Assembly: GCA_027035765.1 (NCBI GenBank)
Contig: JALVUD010000002.1
Location: 62,001 to 126,000, forward strand
Source: Campylobacteraceae bacterium
GTDB lineage: Bacteria > Campylobacterota > Campylobacteria > Campylobacterales > Sulfurovaceae
Direction of reading: 5' to 3'
DNA: 64,000 bases
In this document: piece by piece, positions 1 through 8,009 of the stretch
Layout: each line of letters opens with the position of its first letter
Numbering within the stretch: position 1 is the first letter of the stretch
The notes under the pieces: model-generated
What the model was told of the DNA's origin: nothing
Databases searched by the model: none
The model's input: the letters and a program-made list of their open reading frames with translations, nothing else
Program-made: the position numbers and the translations under genes

Positions 1-569
1 ACACGCTCCACCGTCGGTGGAGCTGCACGGAAACTGTCACGGCGATGGATCACGTAGACTTTGGAGCAGATATTGGCCAGATAGAGTGCCTCCTCCAGGG
101 CCGTATCGCCGCCGCCGAGAACGGCCACCTCTTTGTCCTTGTAGAAAAAGCCGTCACAAGTGGCGCAGGTGCTCACCCCCCGGCCGAAGAACTCCTCTTC
201 GCCTTTGAAACCGGCCCGCTTGGGGGTGGATCCGGTACAGACGATCACCGTTTTGGCCTCGACACTCTCGGTACCGAGTTCGACCGTAAAATGATCCCCC
301 TCTTTCCGGACGCGTTGGACCTCTTTCATCTCGTGTTTCAGGCCGAAGTGCATGCATTGCGCCGGCCAGGGTTCCATGAGCTCCATCCCCGTCAGCGGCG
401 GCTCCTCCCGAAAGACGCCGGGATAGTTTTCGATCTCGCTGCTCTGGGTGATCTGTCCTCCCGGCAATCCCATTTCGTACATGACGACCTCTTTGAGGCC
501 CCCGCGGGTGGCGTAGAGCCCGGCAGTCAATCCGGCAGGCCCTCCCCCGATAATGGCACAATCGAGCAT
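1..569 (-). CDS. trxB: Thioredoxin reductase TrxB, N-terminal part (cut by window edge)
   Basis: FAD/NADPH flavoprotein that recycles thioredoxin in the cytoplasm. The frame opens at an ATG ending at 569 and reads through the left edge, giving about 189 residues. It starts with [13 protein letters not shown], the dinucleotide-binding GxGxxG fingerprint for FAD. The redox-active pair is seen as CATC followed by DGFFY near residue 137, and a second glycine-rich nucleotide site (LGGGDTA) follows for NADPH. The usual length is about 310 residues, so roughly the last third is missing. Its partner thioredoxin lies 91 bp upstream in the same direction, which supports a trxA-trxB unit. Confidence 0.95.
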   Translation of the reverse strand, partial: MLDCAIIGGGPAGLTAGLYATRGGLKEVVMYEMGLPGGQITQSSEIENYPGVFREEPPLTGMELMEPWPAQCMHFGLKHEMKEVQRVRKEGDHFTVELGTESVEAKTVIVCTGSTPKRAGFKGEEEFFGRGVSTCATCDGFFYKDKEVAVLGGGDTALEEALYLANICSKVYVIHRRDSFRAAPPTVER

Positions 570-635
570 CTTCTCCCCTTTTCGCTACAAAACTTGGATC
601 AACCCGCTTCGACGGACTGATCCAAATTTCCCAAA

Positions 636-649
636 GGCCCCCGAGGGCC
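636..649 (-). terminator. Possible weak hairpin between trxA and trxB
   Basis: The 14 bases read GGCCC, a four-base loop, then GGGCC on either strand. On the minus strand the hairpin is followed by TTT and then an AT-rich run. It could attenuate trxA transcription before trxB. There is no long T tract, so a role is only suggested. Confidence 0.3.
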
Positions 650-660
650 GCAAGGCATCT

Positions 661-981
661 TTAGGCCAGGAGGGCGTCAAGCTTCTCGGCAAAGACCTGC
701 TTGCCGGCGGCGCCGACCATCTGATCGACCAGCTCTCCGTTTTTGAAGAAGAGGATCGTGGGGATGGAACGGATACCGTATTTGACGGCGATCTCCTGCT
801 CTTCGTCGGTGTTGACTTTGCAGATTTTCGCTTTGCCGTCGTACTCTTCGGCCAGCTCTTCGATGACAGGAGCGATCATGCGGCAGGGTCCGCACCAGGG
901 GGCCCAGAAGTCCACCAGGGCGACACCCTCTTTGATCGTCTCGTCGAAATTGTCTTTGGTCAGTTCGATGTATTTACCCAT
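661..981 (-). CDS. trxA: Thioredoxin TrxA
   Basis: Small cytoplasmic disulfide reductase of 106 residues, the normal size for the family. The active site WCGPC is near residue 30 in the context DFWAPWCGPCRM, and the cis-proline region SIPTILFF follows. The ATG at 981 has an AAGGA ribosome site about 8 bases upstream. It is the electron donor partner of trxB just downstream. The window gives no sign of special regulation beyond a short hairpin in the gap to trxB. Confidence 0.97.
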   Translation of the reverse strand: MGKYIELTKDNFDETIKEGVALVDFWAPWCGPCRMIAPVIEELAEEYDGKAKICKVNTDEEQEIAVKYGIRSIPTILFFKNGELVDQMVGAAGKQVFAEKLDALLA

Positions 982-1078
982 CTGTCAATCCTTTATGTCG
1001 TGATGTATTGAGGTATGAGATTATACCCACTTTCCCCGAAAATTCCGCACAAATCGGACAAAATCTTTCCGATTTAAG

Positions 1079-1846
1079 CTAGGGTGCTACGATGGGGAGC
1101 GGAATCTCCTCATAGGCAGAGGAACGTGTCCCCTCCAGCGGCAGATTTCCGGCGGCCCGCACCGTATAGACCAGGGAGAATTTGGGGCTTTCACTGCCGT
1201 TGGAGCCCGCCTGATGCAGCAGACTGGCATGAAATAGAATCAGGTCTCCCTTTTCCAGCACGAAACTTTCACGCTTGTCGATCCACTCCCGGTTGGGGGC
1301 GTAATCGTCGCGGAAAAACTCCTTCTCGTCGAAAGATTCCGAAGGAAACTCTATCCGGTGGGATCCGGGGATAAACTCCAGAACGCCGTTTTGGCTGTCC
1401 TCCCGCCCCAAAGCCAGCCAGACACTCAGGAGGCGGTTGTCCCGGTAGTGCCAGTAGCGCTGGTCCCGGTGCCATCGGGTGTGGGTGCTGGTGGCGGGCA
1501 TTTTGGTCATGACCGAGTTGTGATGGGCGGTGACCAAAATCGGCATCTCCCCCAGCAGACGGGCCAGAAGGGGGCGGATGGCAGGCTCTTCCATCCACTC
1601 GCGGAAGAGAATATCCCGTCGATAGATCTGCCGAAGCCGCCGAATCGTCCGGCGATAGGGCTCGTGATCGATCCCGATGTACTCCGACTCCAGCTCCACG
1701 GGAGGGATCCTATGTCTTAGATGGACGTCGGAGATCTCCCGGATCGCATCACAGCGCTCGGGATCCACCGCCCCCCGAAAGAGCAGATACCCCTTCTCCT
1801 CAAACTCCCGCACCTGCGCCTCTCCCCACTCCAGATTGATGGACAC
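1079..1846 (-). CDS. Phytanoyl-CoA dioxygenase (PhyH) family protein
   Basis: Predicted Fe(II)/2-oxoglutarate-dependent oxygenase, 255 residues. The double-stranded beta-helix metal site is visible as HxD in TRWHRDQRYWHY (about residue 125) and a distal His in LILFHASLLHQAGSNGS, followed by an Arg-containing strand expected to hold 2-oxoglutarate. The start is a GTG at 1846 preceded by a very strong AGGAGGAGG site. The substrate cannot be told from sequence: PhyH proteins hydroxylate varied small molecules and lipids. It stands between trxA and yraN with no obvious pathway partner. Confidence 0.8.
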   Translation of the reverse strand: MSINLEWGEAQVREFEEKGYLLFRGAVDPERCDAIREISDVHLRHRIPPVELESEYIGIDHEPYRRTIRRLRQIYRRDILFREWMEEPAIRPLLARLLGEMPILVTAHHNSVMTKMPATSTHTRWHRDQRYWHYRDNRLLSVWLALGREDSQNGVLEFIPGSHRIEFPSESFDEKEFFRDDYAPNREWIDKRESFVLEKGDLILFHASLLHQAGSNGSESPKFSLVYTVRAAGNLPLEGTRSSAYEEIPLPIVAP

Positions 1847-1885
1847 TTCTTTTCCTCCTCCTTCCTGTTTGATTGAAGACTCCGC

Positions 1886-2230
1886 TTATAGCGTCAGATT
1901 CTCGATCAGCTCCACTTCCCCTCTGCGGATGATCAAGGCATCGATACAAAAGGGGAGATCGAGTTGCTTCTCCTTGAGATAGTAGTGGGCCGAATTGATC
2001 ACCCGCCGCAGCTTCGTCGGCGTCAGGTTGTAGACCGGATCGAAGTCGGCGCCGGCACTCTTGACCTCCACGAAATGCAGGACCCCCTCTTTCTGCGCCA
2101 CGATATCGATCTCTCCCAGCTTCCGGGCGTAGTAGTTGCGCTCGACGATCCGAAACCCCGCCTCTTCCAGAAAACGGGTCGCCAGCTCTTCACTTTCGTT
2201 GCCGAACTGTCGCAGGAGGTTGCGTTTCAT
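1886..2230 (-). CDS. yraN: YraN/UPF0102 family endonuclease-like protein
   Basis: Small protein of about 114 residues with a restriction-endonuclease-like fold. The family motif GEIDIVA followed by HFVEVKS supplies the Asp and ExK residues typical of PD-(D/E)XK enzymes. I chose the ATG at 2230, since AAGGA precedes it and the sequence MKRNLLRQFGNESEELA matches family N-termini; an in-frame start 24 bases further out has no ribosome site. Its exact role is poorly defined in any organism. Confidence 0.85.
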   Translation of the reverse strand: MKRNLLRQFGNESEELATRFLEEAGFRIVERNYYARKLGEIDIVAQKEGVLHFVEVKSAGADFDPVYNLTPTKLRRVINSAHYYLKEKQLDLPFCIDALIIRRGEVELIENLTL

Positions 2231-2273
2231 GAGATTCCTTTGGCGTGGCTGCAATGCAGCCGCGGGTTATTCG

Positions 2274-2298
2274 TATATTGGTGTATTGGTATATTAGG
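2274..2298. repeat. Short tandem repeat, TATTGG family
   Basis: Imperfect tandem units of TATATTGG, TGTATTGG and TATATTAGG. Related runs occur at 6607-6639 and 47679-47710, each in a gap between unrelated genes. Confidence 0.7.
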
Positions 2299-2316
2299 GC
2301 AGGTTTTGGCCCTGTA

Positions 2317-2410
2317 TGGCGCATTCGAATGGACGCCAGTCCTTCGCGTTTTCTTTTTCTCTGCTTCGTTTCCTTTTTCTTTGTCGCGAAACAAAGAAAA
2401 AGAAATGAAG
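2317..2410. repeat. 94-bp dispersed hairpin repeat, copy 1
   Basis: This 94-base block recurs at 13471-13564 in the same orientation with only about six substitutions. It ends in a long pyrimidine/purine hairpin whose 12-bp arms are CTTTTTCTTTGT and ACAAAGAAAAAG around a CGCGAA loop. It lies between yraN and the formate-dehydrogenase-like gene. It may act as a bidirectional terminator or be a REP-like element. Confidence 0.75.
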
Positions 2411-2456
2411 GGAAGGGAGATCGTGGGATAGCAATCCCACGATACACTCTGTATAT

Positions 2457-2490
2457 CCAAAATCCATCATCCAGCATCCAAAATCCCTTT
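2457..2490. repeat. Short tandem repeat, ATCCAAAATCC family
   Basis: Imperfect units of ATCCAAA, ATCCATC and ATCCAGC run up to the stop of the next gene. Related blocks occur at 36805-36828, 51842-51861 and 63077-63105. Confidence 0.65.
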
Positions 2491-4600
2491 AGCTTCCGCC
2501 CCACTCCTCTCCCACCGGGATCACCTCCACCCGGACTGATTTGAAGCGGGCGGTGAGGATCAGCTCATCCGACTCGTCGCCGAAGAGGGCGTTGATCCGG
2601 CTCTTGGCGTGGTGAAAGGTACAAAAGAGAGTCCTGGGGCGTATCCCGTCGCTGTAGACCACCCGGAGCGCTTCGCTCTCTCCGTGCTCGGAGCGCAGGA
2701 TCACCCGCTCTCCGAAACGCTCCTGTTCCTCGGGATTGGCCACCAGCAGATCCTCGTCGTAGCGGGTCTCCAGACGCCGGCTTCGCTTGGTCTGGGCGGC
2801 GTTGTTGTAATGGGCCAGAGTTCGGCCGGTGGTGAGGTAGTAGCCCTCCAAAGCATCGCGGTAGAAACGCCCCTCCAGAATCTCCTCCACCATTCCCCGC
2901 TTTTGCCACGGATGGTAGACGAAGCGCCCCAGGCCGTCCTCGGTCCGGAAGTCCAACAGATGCAGAATCGGCGTATCCTCGTGATAGATGGGCCACTGCA
3001 TCCCCCGCTTACGGTGGCGCTTGAGCCGATAGTAGGCGGCCCCGCTGAAGCGCTCGGGGGCGACACGGCGCACCTCGTTCCAGACCGCTTCACTGTCGGC
3101 GAAGTCAAAGTTCTCTCCGTCACCCAGTTTGCAGGCCAGCAGCGTGAGCACCTCCCAGTCGTCAGGCAGATCGCTCTCCACCAGGGGTTGGGAGAGGTGG
3201 AGCCGGCGCATGGCATTGATATAGACCCCGGTCTTTTCGTAGGCCGATTTGACCCCAACGACGATATCGGCCCGCTGGGCGATCTCGGTCATGAAGAGCT
3301 CCTGGACCATCAGAAACTCCAGGTTGTTCAGGGCCCGGTCGATCTTGTTGAGATTGGGGTGGATGTGGGCGATATCCTCCCCCATATTGAGCAGTGCCTT
3401 GATCTCGCCCCGCTCCATGGCATCGATCAGCTGCGGGGTCATCAGCCCCACCTCTTTGGGGGCTTTGTAATCGGGAGCGTAGTAGGGCAGACAGCCCATA
3501 TCGCAGGCCCCCTGGACGTTGTTCTGACCCCGCAGGGGCATGAGCCCGGCCCCGGTCTTGCCGATATTGCCCGTCAGAAGCGCCAGATGGGTCAGGGCCA
3601 TGACGGCATAGGAGCCGTCCAGATGTTCGGTGATCCCGAGCCCCCAGAAGATCATGGAACGTTTGACCGCATACTCCCGGGCGATGTTGGGGATCATCTT
3701 GGCCAGATACTCATACCCCTCCACCTGCTTGAAGAAGGCGGGATCGGCATAGGGATCGGCAAGGATCTTTTGGCGGTACTCCTCGAAATTTTTGGTCCGG
3801 TTGGCGACGAACTCCTTGTCGTAGAGCTCCTCGTCCAGGATCACATAGGCCATCATGTTGAGGATCAGCAGATTGGCTTCGAAGGGGATGATGCAGTCGT
3901 GTTTGGCCAGTTTGGCCAGTTTGGTCCGCCGAACGTCGATCACCGCCAGGTTGTTCTGGGTGCGGGCCATATCGACGATCCGGTTGGCGATGATGGGGTG
4001 GGCTTCGATGGTGTTGGAGCCGATGACGATCATGAACTCCGCTTCGTAGATGTCGTTGTAGGGGTTGGTGGCCGCTCCCTCTCCGATGGTGGTCCGCATC
4101 CCCTTGAGGCTGGGGGAGTGGCAGACCCGGGCGCAGTTGTCCACATGGGGCGATCCCATGGTTTCGCGGCAGAATTTCTGAAAGGCGTAGGCGCTCTCGC
4201 AGCTGGTACGCGCTCCGCCGATGGCGCAGAAACTGTGGCTGCCGTGTCGCTCCCGTATCTCGGCCAGCTTCGCCGCCGCCAGATCCGTGGCGGTCTCCAG
4301 GTCCGTTACCATCCACTCCGCATCCAGCTCCTCCAGTCTCTCCCGATACCGGGCCGCCAACTCGGGGTTGCGTTCCAGAAAACTTTTGCGTACCCTCGGC
4401 CGACGGATCCGGTCCCTCGCCTCGACGAAGTCGTAGCCGTATTTGCCCTTGATGCAGAGCTTGCCCTGGCTGACGACCCCGTCTTTCTGGGCATAGACCT
4501 TGACGATTCGATTCTCTTCGACGACCCCGGTGATATCGCACCCCACCCCACAGTAGGTGCAGACACTTTCGATCTCTTTGCGTTCGACTTTTTGCTCCAT
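2489..4600 (-). CDS. Formate-dehydrogenase-like molybdopterin oxidoreductase, Cys type
   Basis: Large Mo/W-bis-MGD oxidoreductase of 703 residues. The N-terminus binds a 4Fe-4S cluster (CTYCGVGCD, then LCIKGK). The metal ligand is Cys in CARVCHSPSLKG, the position of selenocysteine in E. coli FdhF. FdhF-like signatures MPLRGQNNVQGACDMG and GLGITEH follow, with a C-terminal MGD-binding domain. No Tat signal is present, so it should be cytoplasmic. No iron-sulfur or membrane subunit gene is adjacent, so its electron partner is unknown. Formate oxidation or CO2 reduction is the best guess; another Mo-dependent reaction is possible. Confidence 0.8.
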   Translation of the reverse strand: MEQKVERKEIESVCTYCGVGCDITGVVEENRIVKVYAQKDGVVSQGKLCIKGKYGYDFVEARDRIRRPRVRKSFLERNPELAARYRERLEELDAEWMVTDLETATDLAAAKLAEIRERHGSHSFCAIGGARTSCESAYAFQKFCRETMGSPHVDNCARVCHSPSLKGMRTTIGEGAATNPYNDIYEAEFMIVIGSNTIEAHPIIANRIVDMARTQNNLAVIDVRRTKLAKLAKHDCIIPFEANLLILNMMAYVILDEELYDKEFVANRTKNFEEYRQKILADPYADPAFFKQVEGYEYLAKMIPNIAREYAVKRSMIFWGLGITEHLDGSYAVMALTHLALLTGNIGKTGAGLMPLRGQNNVQGACDMGCLPYYAPDYKAPKEVGLMTPQLIDAMERGEIKALLNMGEDIAHIHPNLNKIDRALNNLEFLMVQELFMTEIAQRADIVVGVKSAYEKTGVYINAMRRLHLSQPLVESDLPDDWEVLTLLACKLGDGENFDFADSEAVWNEVRRVAPERFSGAAYYRLKRHRKRGMQWPIYHEDTPILHLLDFRTEDGLGRFVYHPWQKRGMVEEILEGRFYRDALEGYYLTTGRTLAHYNNAAQTKRSRRLETRYDEDLLVANPEEQERFGERVILRSEHGESEALRVVYSDGIRPRTLFCTFHHAKSRINALFGDESDELILTARFKSVRVEVIPVGEEWGGS

Positions 4601-4651
4601 GAACCATCCCGCAGATTAAAAGTTTGTAGATAGTTTGTAACCAACTTTCCC

Positions 4652-6484
4652 TTAGAGTTCTCCCTCTATCGGAACCTTGGCTCCCAGCCTCGCCCGGGCC
4701 TGTGCGATGATCGCCTCGTCCTCCGCCAGATCCAGCCAGCGGAACTTCTGTCCGCTCTGGATCGTCCCGTCCACGATATCCCCGCTGTTACGATAGGCCA
4801 GATCGAGGCGGGCAATCTCGAAACCGCTGCGGGTCCGGCAGAATTTTGTGAGTCGCTCGTTGTCCGGTTGATGAGAGTAGAGGAAACACCAGCTCTCCAA
4901 GCCGTTGCGCCCCACCCGTCCCCGCAGCTGATGGAGCGTCGCCAGCCCCAGCCGTTCGGCCCCCACGATCACCACGGTGCTGAGCCGCGGCAGGCTGATG
5001 CCCACTTCGATGACCGTGGTCGCCAGCAGGATCCTGCCCCGTTCCCTGAACTTCAGAAGCACCTCTTCTTTATTTTTGTCGCGGCCGTGGGTCACATAGA
5101 CCCCCTCGAAGCGCTTCTCCCAGAATCCCCGCGCCTCGTCGATGGACTGATAGGGGATCTCCTCGCTCTCCTCCACCAGCGGATAGACGATGAGCACCTG
5201 ATGCTCCTGTTCCAGCTCCGACTCGATGTGCTTCAGAAGTTCGGGAAAATCGCTGCGTCCGATGACGCGGGAGTGGATCGTTTTCTCGAAGGGGGTCTGG
5301 GTGATGAGGCTGACGTCGATGAGCTCCGACTCCATCATCGCCTGGGTCCGCGGGATGGGGGTGGCGGAGAACTGCAGGTAATGGGGATGCCGCTCCCCCC
5401 GGCTCACCAACGCCTCCAGCATCGCCCGCTGCCGGGTGCCGAAGCGGTGCTGCTCGTCCACCATCACCAGGGCCGCTTCAGGCAGATCCTCCAGGTAGAG
5501 CAGCGCGTGGGTGCCGATGATGAAGTCGGCCTCCCGATAATCGCCCTCCATGCGCCCCTGCATCACCAGGGCCGTCTCCAGCTCCTCCGGCAGATGTTTA
5601 CAGGCCTCTTCATAGAGCTGTTGGGCCAGGATCGAGGTGGGGGCCATGAGAATCGCACGTTCTTTGCCGGCCATCGTGGCGGCAGCCAGGATCACCATGG
5701 TCTTGCCGCTGCCCACATCCCCGATGATCATCCGGCGGGCGGCCCGCTCTTCTCGTGCCAGATCCAAACGGATCGCTTCGATAACCTGCCGTTGATCCTC
5801 CGTCAAGGTAAAGGGAAGTTTGTCGATAAAGGGCTTCGGCGATGCTTTCAGGGCCTTGAGGGCCGGAAACTCCCGGCGTTTGGATCGGAGCTTCTTCAGG
5901 TGGTTGTAGGCTTCGATGAATTTGAGCCGTTCCAGCTCTTCACCTGCCGGCGTGGCCGAGAGCTCGCCTGCCCCGGCATACTCATCGGGGAAGTGTCGTC
6001 GCATCAGCGTCTGCACCTCCCGGCTCTCCAGCCCCTCGGCATAGAGGTTTCGCTCGGTGACATAGGTACTGATCAGCGCCCGGATCTCACTCTCTTTGAG
6101 GGCGCTTTTGTAGCGGGGGAGGATCCGGCCGTACTCTTTGAGGGAGCGGGGCTGTACGATCTGGGGCCAGTGGTTGTAGAGGGTCACCTTGCCGTGGATC
6201 ACGTGGCGGCTGCCCGGTTCGAAGAGGCGCTGATGATAGGGGGTCGCTTTGAAAAACTGTCCGGTGATCTGCCGACCGAGGGCCGGGAGCCGAAAACGCA
6301 CCTGCATCCGCACTCCCCGGATCTGCCGATCGGTCACTTCCGCCTCGAAGGTCTGGGTCTTGCCCGCTTCGATCCGGGGGCTCAGGCGAGTATCTTCATA
6401 GGAGCTTGGCAGAAGCAGGGCCAGATCCAGCAGAGTGCGGATCTTCAGTTTGCGAAAGAGGGCCTTCGCCTCCGCCTCTTCCAT
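4652..6484 (-). CDS. recG: ATP-dependent DNA helicase RecG
   Basis: Branched-DNA helicase that remodels stalled forks and Holliday junctions, 610 residues. An OB-fold wedge region lies in the first 200 residues, then Walker A GDVGSGKTM, the DEQH box (VDEQHRFGTRQ), the SATPIPRT motif III and the RGRVGRNG motif VI. I start it at the ATG at 6484, which has AAGGAG seven bases upstream; a longer in-frame reading to 6562 lacks a ribosome site. It is slightly shorter than E. coli RecG, as usual in this phylum. Confidence 0.95.
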   Translation of the reverse strand: MEEAEAKALFRKLKIRTLLDLALLLPSSYEDTRLSPRIEAGKTQTFEAEVTDRQIRGVRMQVRFRLPALGRQITGQFFKATPYHQRLFEPGSRHVIHGKVTLYNHWPQIVQPRSLKEYGRILPRYKSALKESEIRALISTYVTERNLYAEGLESREVQTLMRRHFPDEYAGAGELSATPAGEELERLKFIEAYNHLKKLRSKRREFPALKALKASPKPFIDKLPFTLTEDQRQVIEAIRLDLAREERAARRMIIGDVGSGKTMVILAAATMAGKERAILMAPTSILAQQLYEEACKHLPEELETALVMQGRMEGDYREADFIIGTHALLYLEDLPEAALVMVDEQHRFGTRQRAMLEALVSRGERHPHYLQFSATPIPRTQAMMESELIDVSLITQTPFEKTIHSRVIGRSDFPELLKHIESELEQEHQVLIVYPLVEESEEIPYQSIDEARGFWEKRFEGVYVTHGRDKNKEEVLLKFRERGRILLATTVIEVGISLPRLSTVVIVGAERLGLATLHQLRGRVGRNGLESWCFLYSHQPDNERLTKFCRTRSGFEIARLDLAYRNSGDIVDGTIQSGQKFRWLDLAEDEAIIAQARARLGAKVPIEGEL

Positions 6485-6606
6485 CGGAACTCCTTCATGT
6501 GTCGGGATCGCTGTTTCCGTTATCTTAGCAGGGAACGGCAACACCGAAGCAGAGAATGGCACAACGTCATTTCAGAAAAAGAAAATGCTCTGTTCTCTTC
6601 ATCTAT

Positions 6607-6639
6607 CACCAATACACTAATATACCAATAACCAATAAC
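6607..6639. repeat. Short tandem repeat, TATTGG family (complement)
   Basis: Units such as CCAATACA, CTAATATA, CCAATAA run directly up to the stop codon of the M16-like gene. It is the complement of the family at 2274-2298 and 47679-47710. Confidence 0.65.
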
Positions 6640-7880
6640 TATTTCTTTTTCGTCACGATCGACCAGCTGAGCTCTCCGATCTCGGGATGGGCTTTGATGA
6701 AGGCGTTGAGATCCTCGAGCTTCATCTGCCGGATCATCTCCAGCTCTTTGGCGGACCAGCCCAGCCCCAGGCCGTCATAGTACTCCCGAAAAGCCCGGCT
6801 CATCCGCTGGGCCAGCGTCTCGGTACGCAGCGGTTCGCTCCCCAGGAAGAACTTTTTGGCACTCTCCAGCTCGTCGGCGGTTACGCCGTGGGAGAGGAAA
6901 GTATCTACCACCTCTTTGACCACCTTTTTCGCTTCGTCACCGCTGGCGATCTTGGTCTGGAGATAGCCGCTGAAATAGCTGTGGGTCCGGTTGGTCACCA
7001 GACGGCCGTAGGCGGAGTAGGCCAGGCCGCGTTTGACCCGCACCTCCTCCATGAGCCGGCTGCCGAAACCGCCGCTGCCCAGAATAAAAGCCGCCACTTT
7101 GCCGTAGACCCGTTTGGGATCGTCAGCGCGCATGGTATAGGGAGCACCGAAATAGATGTAGGCCTGATCGGTCTCTTCGTAGGTGACCGTTTCTCGCTCT
7201 TTGTCATTGGCGGAAAAGTGGGGAATCGCCGCTACCGTACCGCGGGTGAGAGGCGCCACCGCCTTTTTGACCGCCGCCTCCACCTCAGCGGGGGTAAATT
7301 TTCCGCCGATGACCACGATGAGATTGTCCAGATGGAGATGATCCTGCAGGTAGGAGCGCACCGCTTCGAGCTTCAGGCCCTTGATGCTCTCAGGCGTCCC
7401 CAGAGCGGGGTGGGCCAGCGGAGTCCCCTCAAAAAGGATCGAGCGCAGCCGGGTCGCGGCGATATAGTCGAAGTCGCTCTTTTTCTGCTGCAACTGTCCC
7501 AGGGTCCGGGTCCGGACTTTCTCGAAACTCTCGGGAGTGAGATTGGGATCGGCCAGCAGGGCCTTCATTTTCTCCAGCCCGAAATCAAACTCGCTTTTGA
7601 GCGCCTCCATCGAGAGGACAAAGGTCTCCCACCCCGCATCGGCATGCAGCTCCACCGCCCGGTTCTCCAGAGCCTCGGCGAAAGCAATCGCCCCCTCTTT
7701 GCAGGTCCCCTCTCCCAGCATCGCCGCACTGAAACGGGCGATGCCCGGCACCGTATCGGCCAGCGATCCGCTGTTTTGAAAGACCAGCTCCATCGACGCC
7801 AGCGGCAGGCGCTTCTCCGATTCGAAAACAACAGGGATCTTCACCCCCTGAACCTCCACATGCATCACGGTTGCAGCCAT
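6639..7880 (-). CDS. M16 peptidase-like protein without the zinc motif
   Basis: 413-residue member of the M16 (insulinase/pitrilysin) fold. The two-domain pattern is visible (ESEKRLPLASMELVFQNSGS at the front; LEAVRSYLQDHLHLDNLIVVIGGKF in the linker; GFGSRLMEEVRVKRGLAYS in the second half). The HxxEH zinc motif expected after the first strands is absent: the region reads ARFSAAMLGEGT. It is therefore probably a non-catalytic partner or chaperone subunit. The ATG at 7880 has AAGGA upstream; a longer reading to 7994 would add a hydrophobic signal-like segment. A location in the periplasm is possible only with the longer start. Confidence 0.8.
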   Translation of the reverse strand: MAATVMHVEVQGVKIPVVFESEKRLPLASMELVFQNSGSLADTVPGIARFSAAMLGEGTCKEGAIAFAEALENRAVELHADAGWETFVLSMEALKSEFDFGLEKMKALLADPNLTPESFEKVRTRTLGQLQQKKSDFDYIAATRLRSILFEGTPLAHPALGTPESIKGLKLEAVRSYLQDHLHLDNLIVVIGGKFTPAEVEAAVKKAVAPLTRGTVAAIPHFSANDKERETVTYEETDQAYIYFGAPYTMRADDPKRVYGKVAAFILGSGGFGSRLMEEVRVKRGLAYSAYGRLVTNRTHSYFSGYLQTKIASGDEAKKVVKEVVDTFLSHGVTADELESAKKFFLGSEPLRTETLAQRMSRAFREYYDGLGLGWSAKELEMIRQMKLEDLNAFIKAHPEIGELSWSIVTKKK

Positions 7881-7978
7881 AGCAAATCCTTGGAAAAAGA
7901 GTATCGTAACTATCAAGCTTCTGAATAACGATCTTTGTCGTTTGAAAAAAAAGCGGAGCCACCGCCCCGCTATCAACA

Positions 7979-8009
7979 ATTCCTCACTCCTCATTCCTCA
8001 TTCCTCATT
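7979..8009. repeat. Short tandem repeat, GAATGAG family
   Basis: Units of TCATTCC on the plus strand (GAATGAG on the minus). The TGA stop of mqnC lies inside the first unit. The same family is found at 9081-9107, at the other end of mqnC, and at 36746-36771. Confidence 0.75.

Noticed and set aside
4080..4160. Selenocysteine codon in the formate-dehydrogenase-like gene
   Set aside because: The catalytic position is encoded by a Cys codon (CARVCHSPS) and the frame has no internal TGA.
2609..4633. Long plus-strand open frame of 674 codons
   Set aside because: Exactly antisense to the molybdopterin oxidoreductase, with no motifs or ribosome site; similar shadows exist over recG (4868-6631) and ligA (21631-23667).
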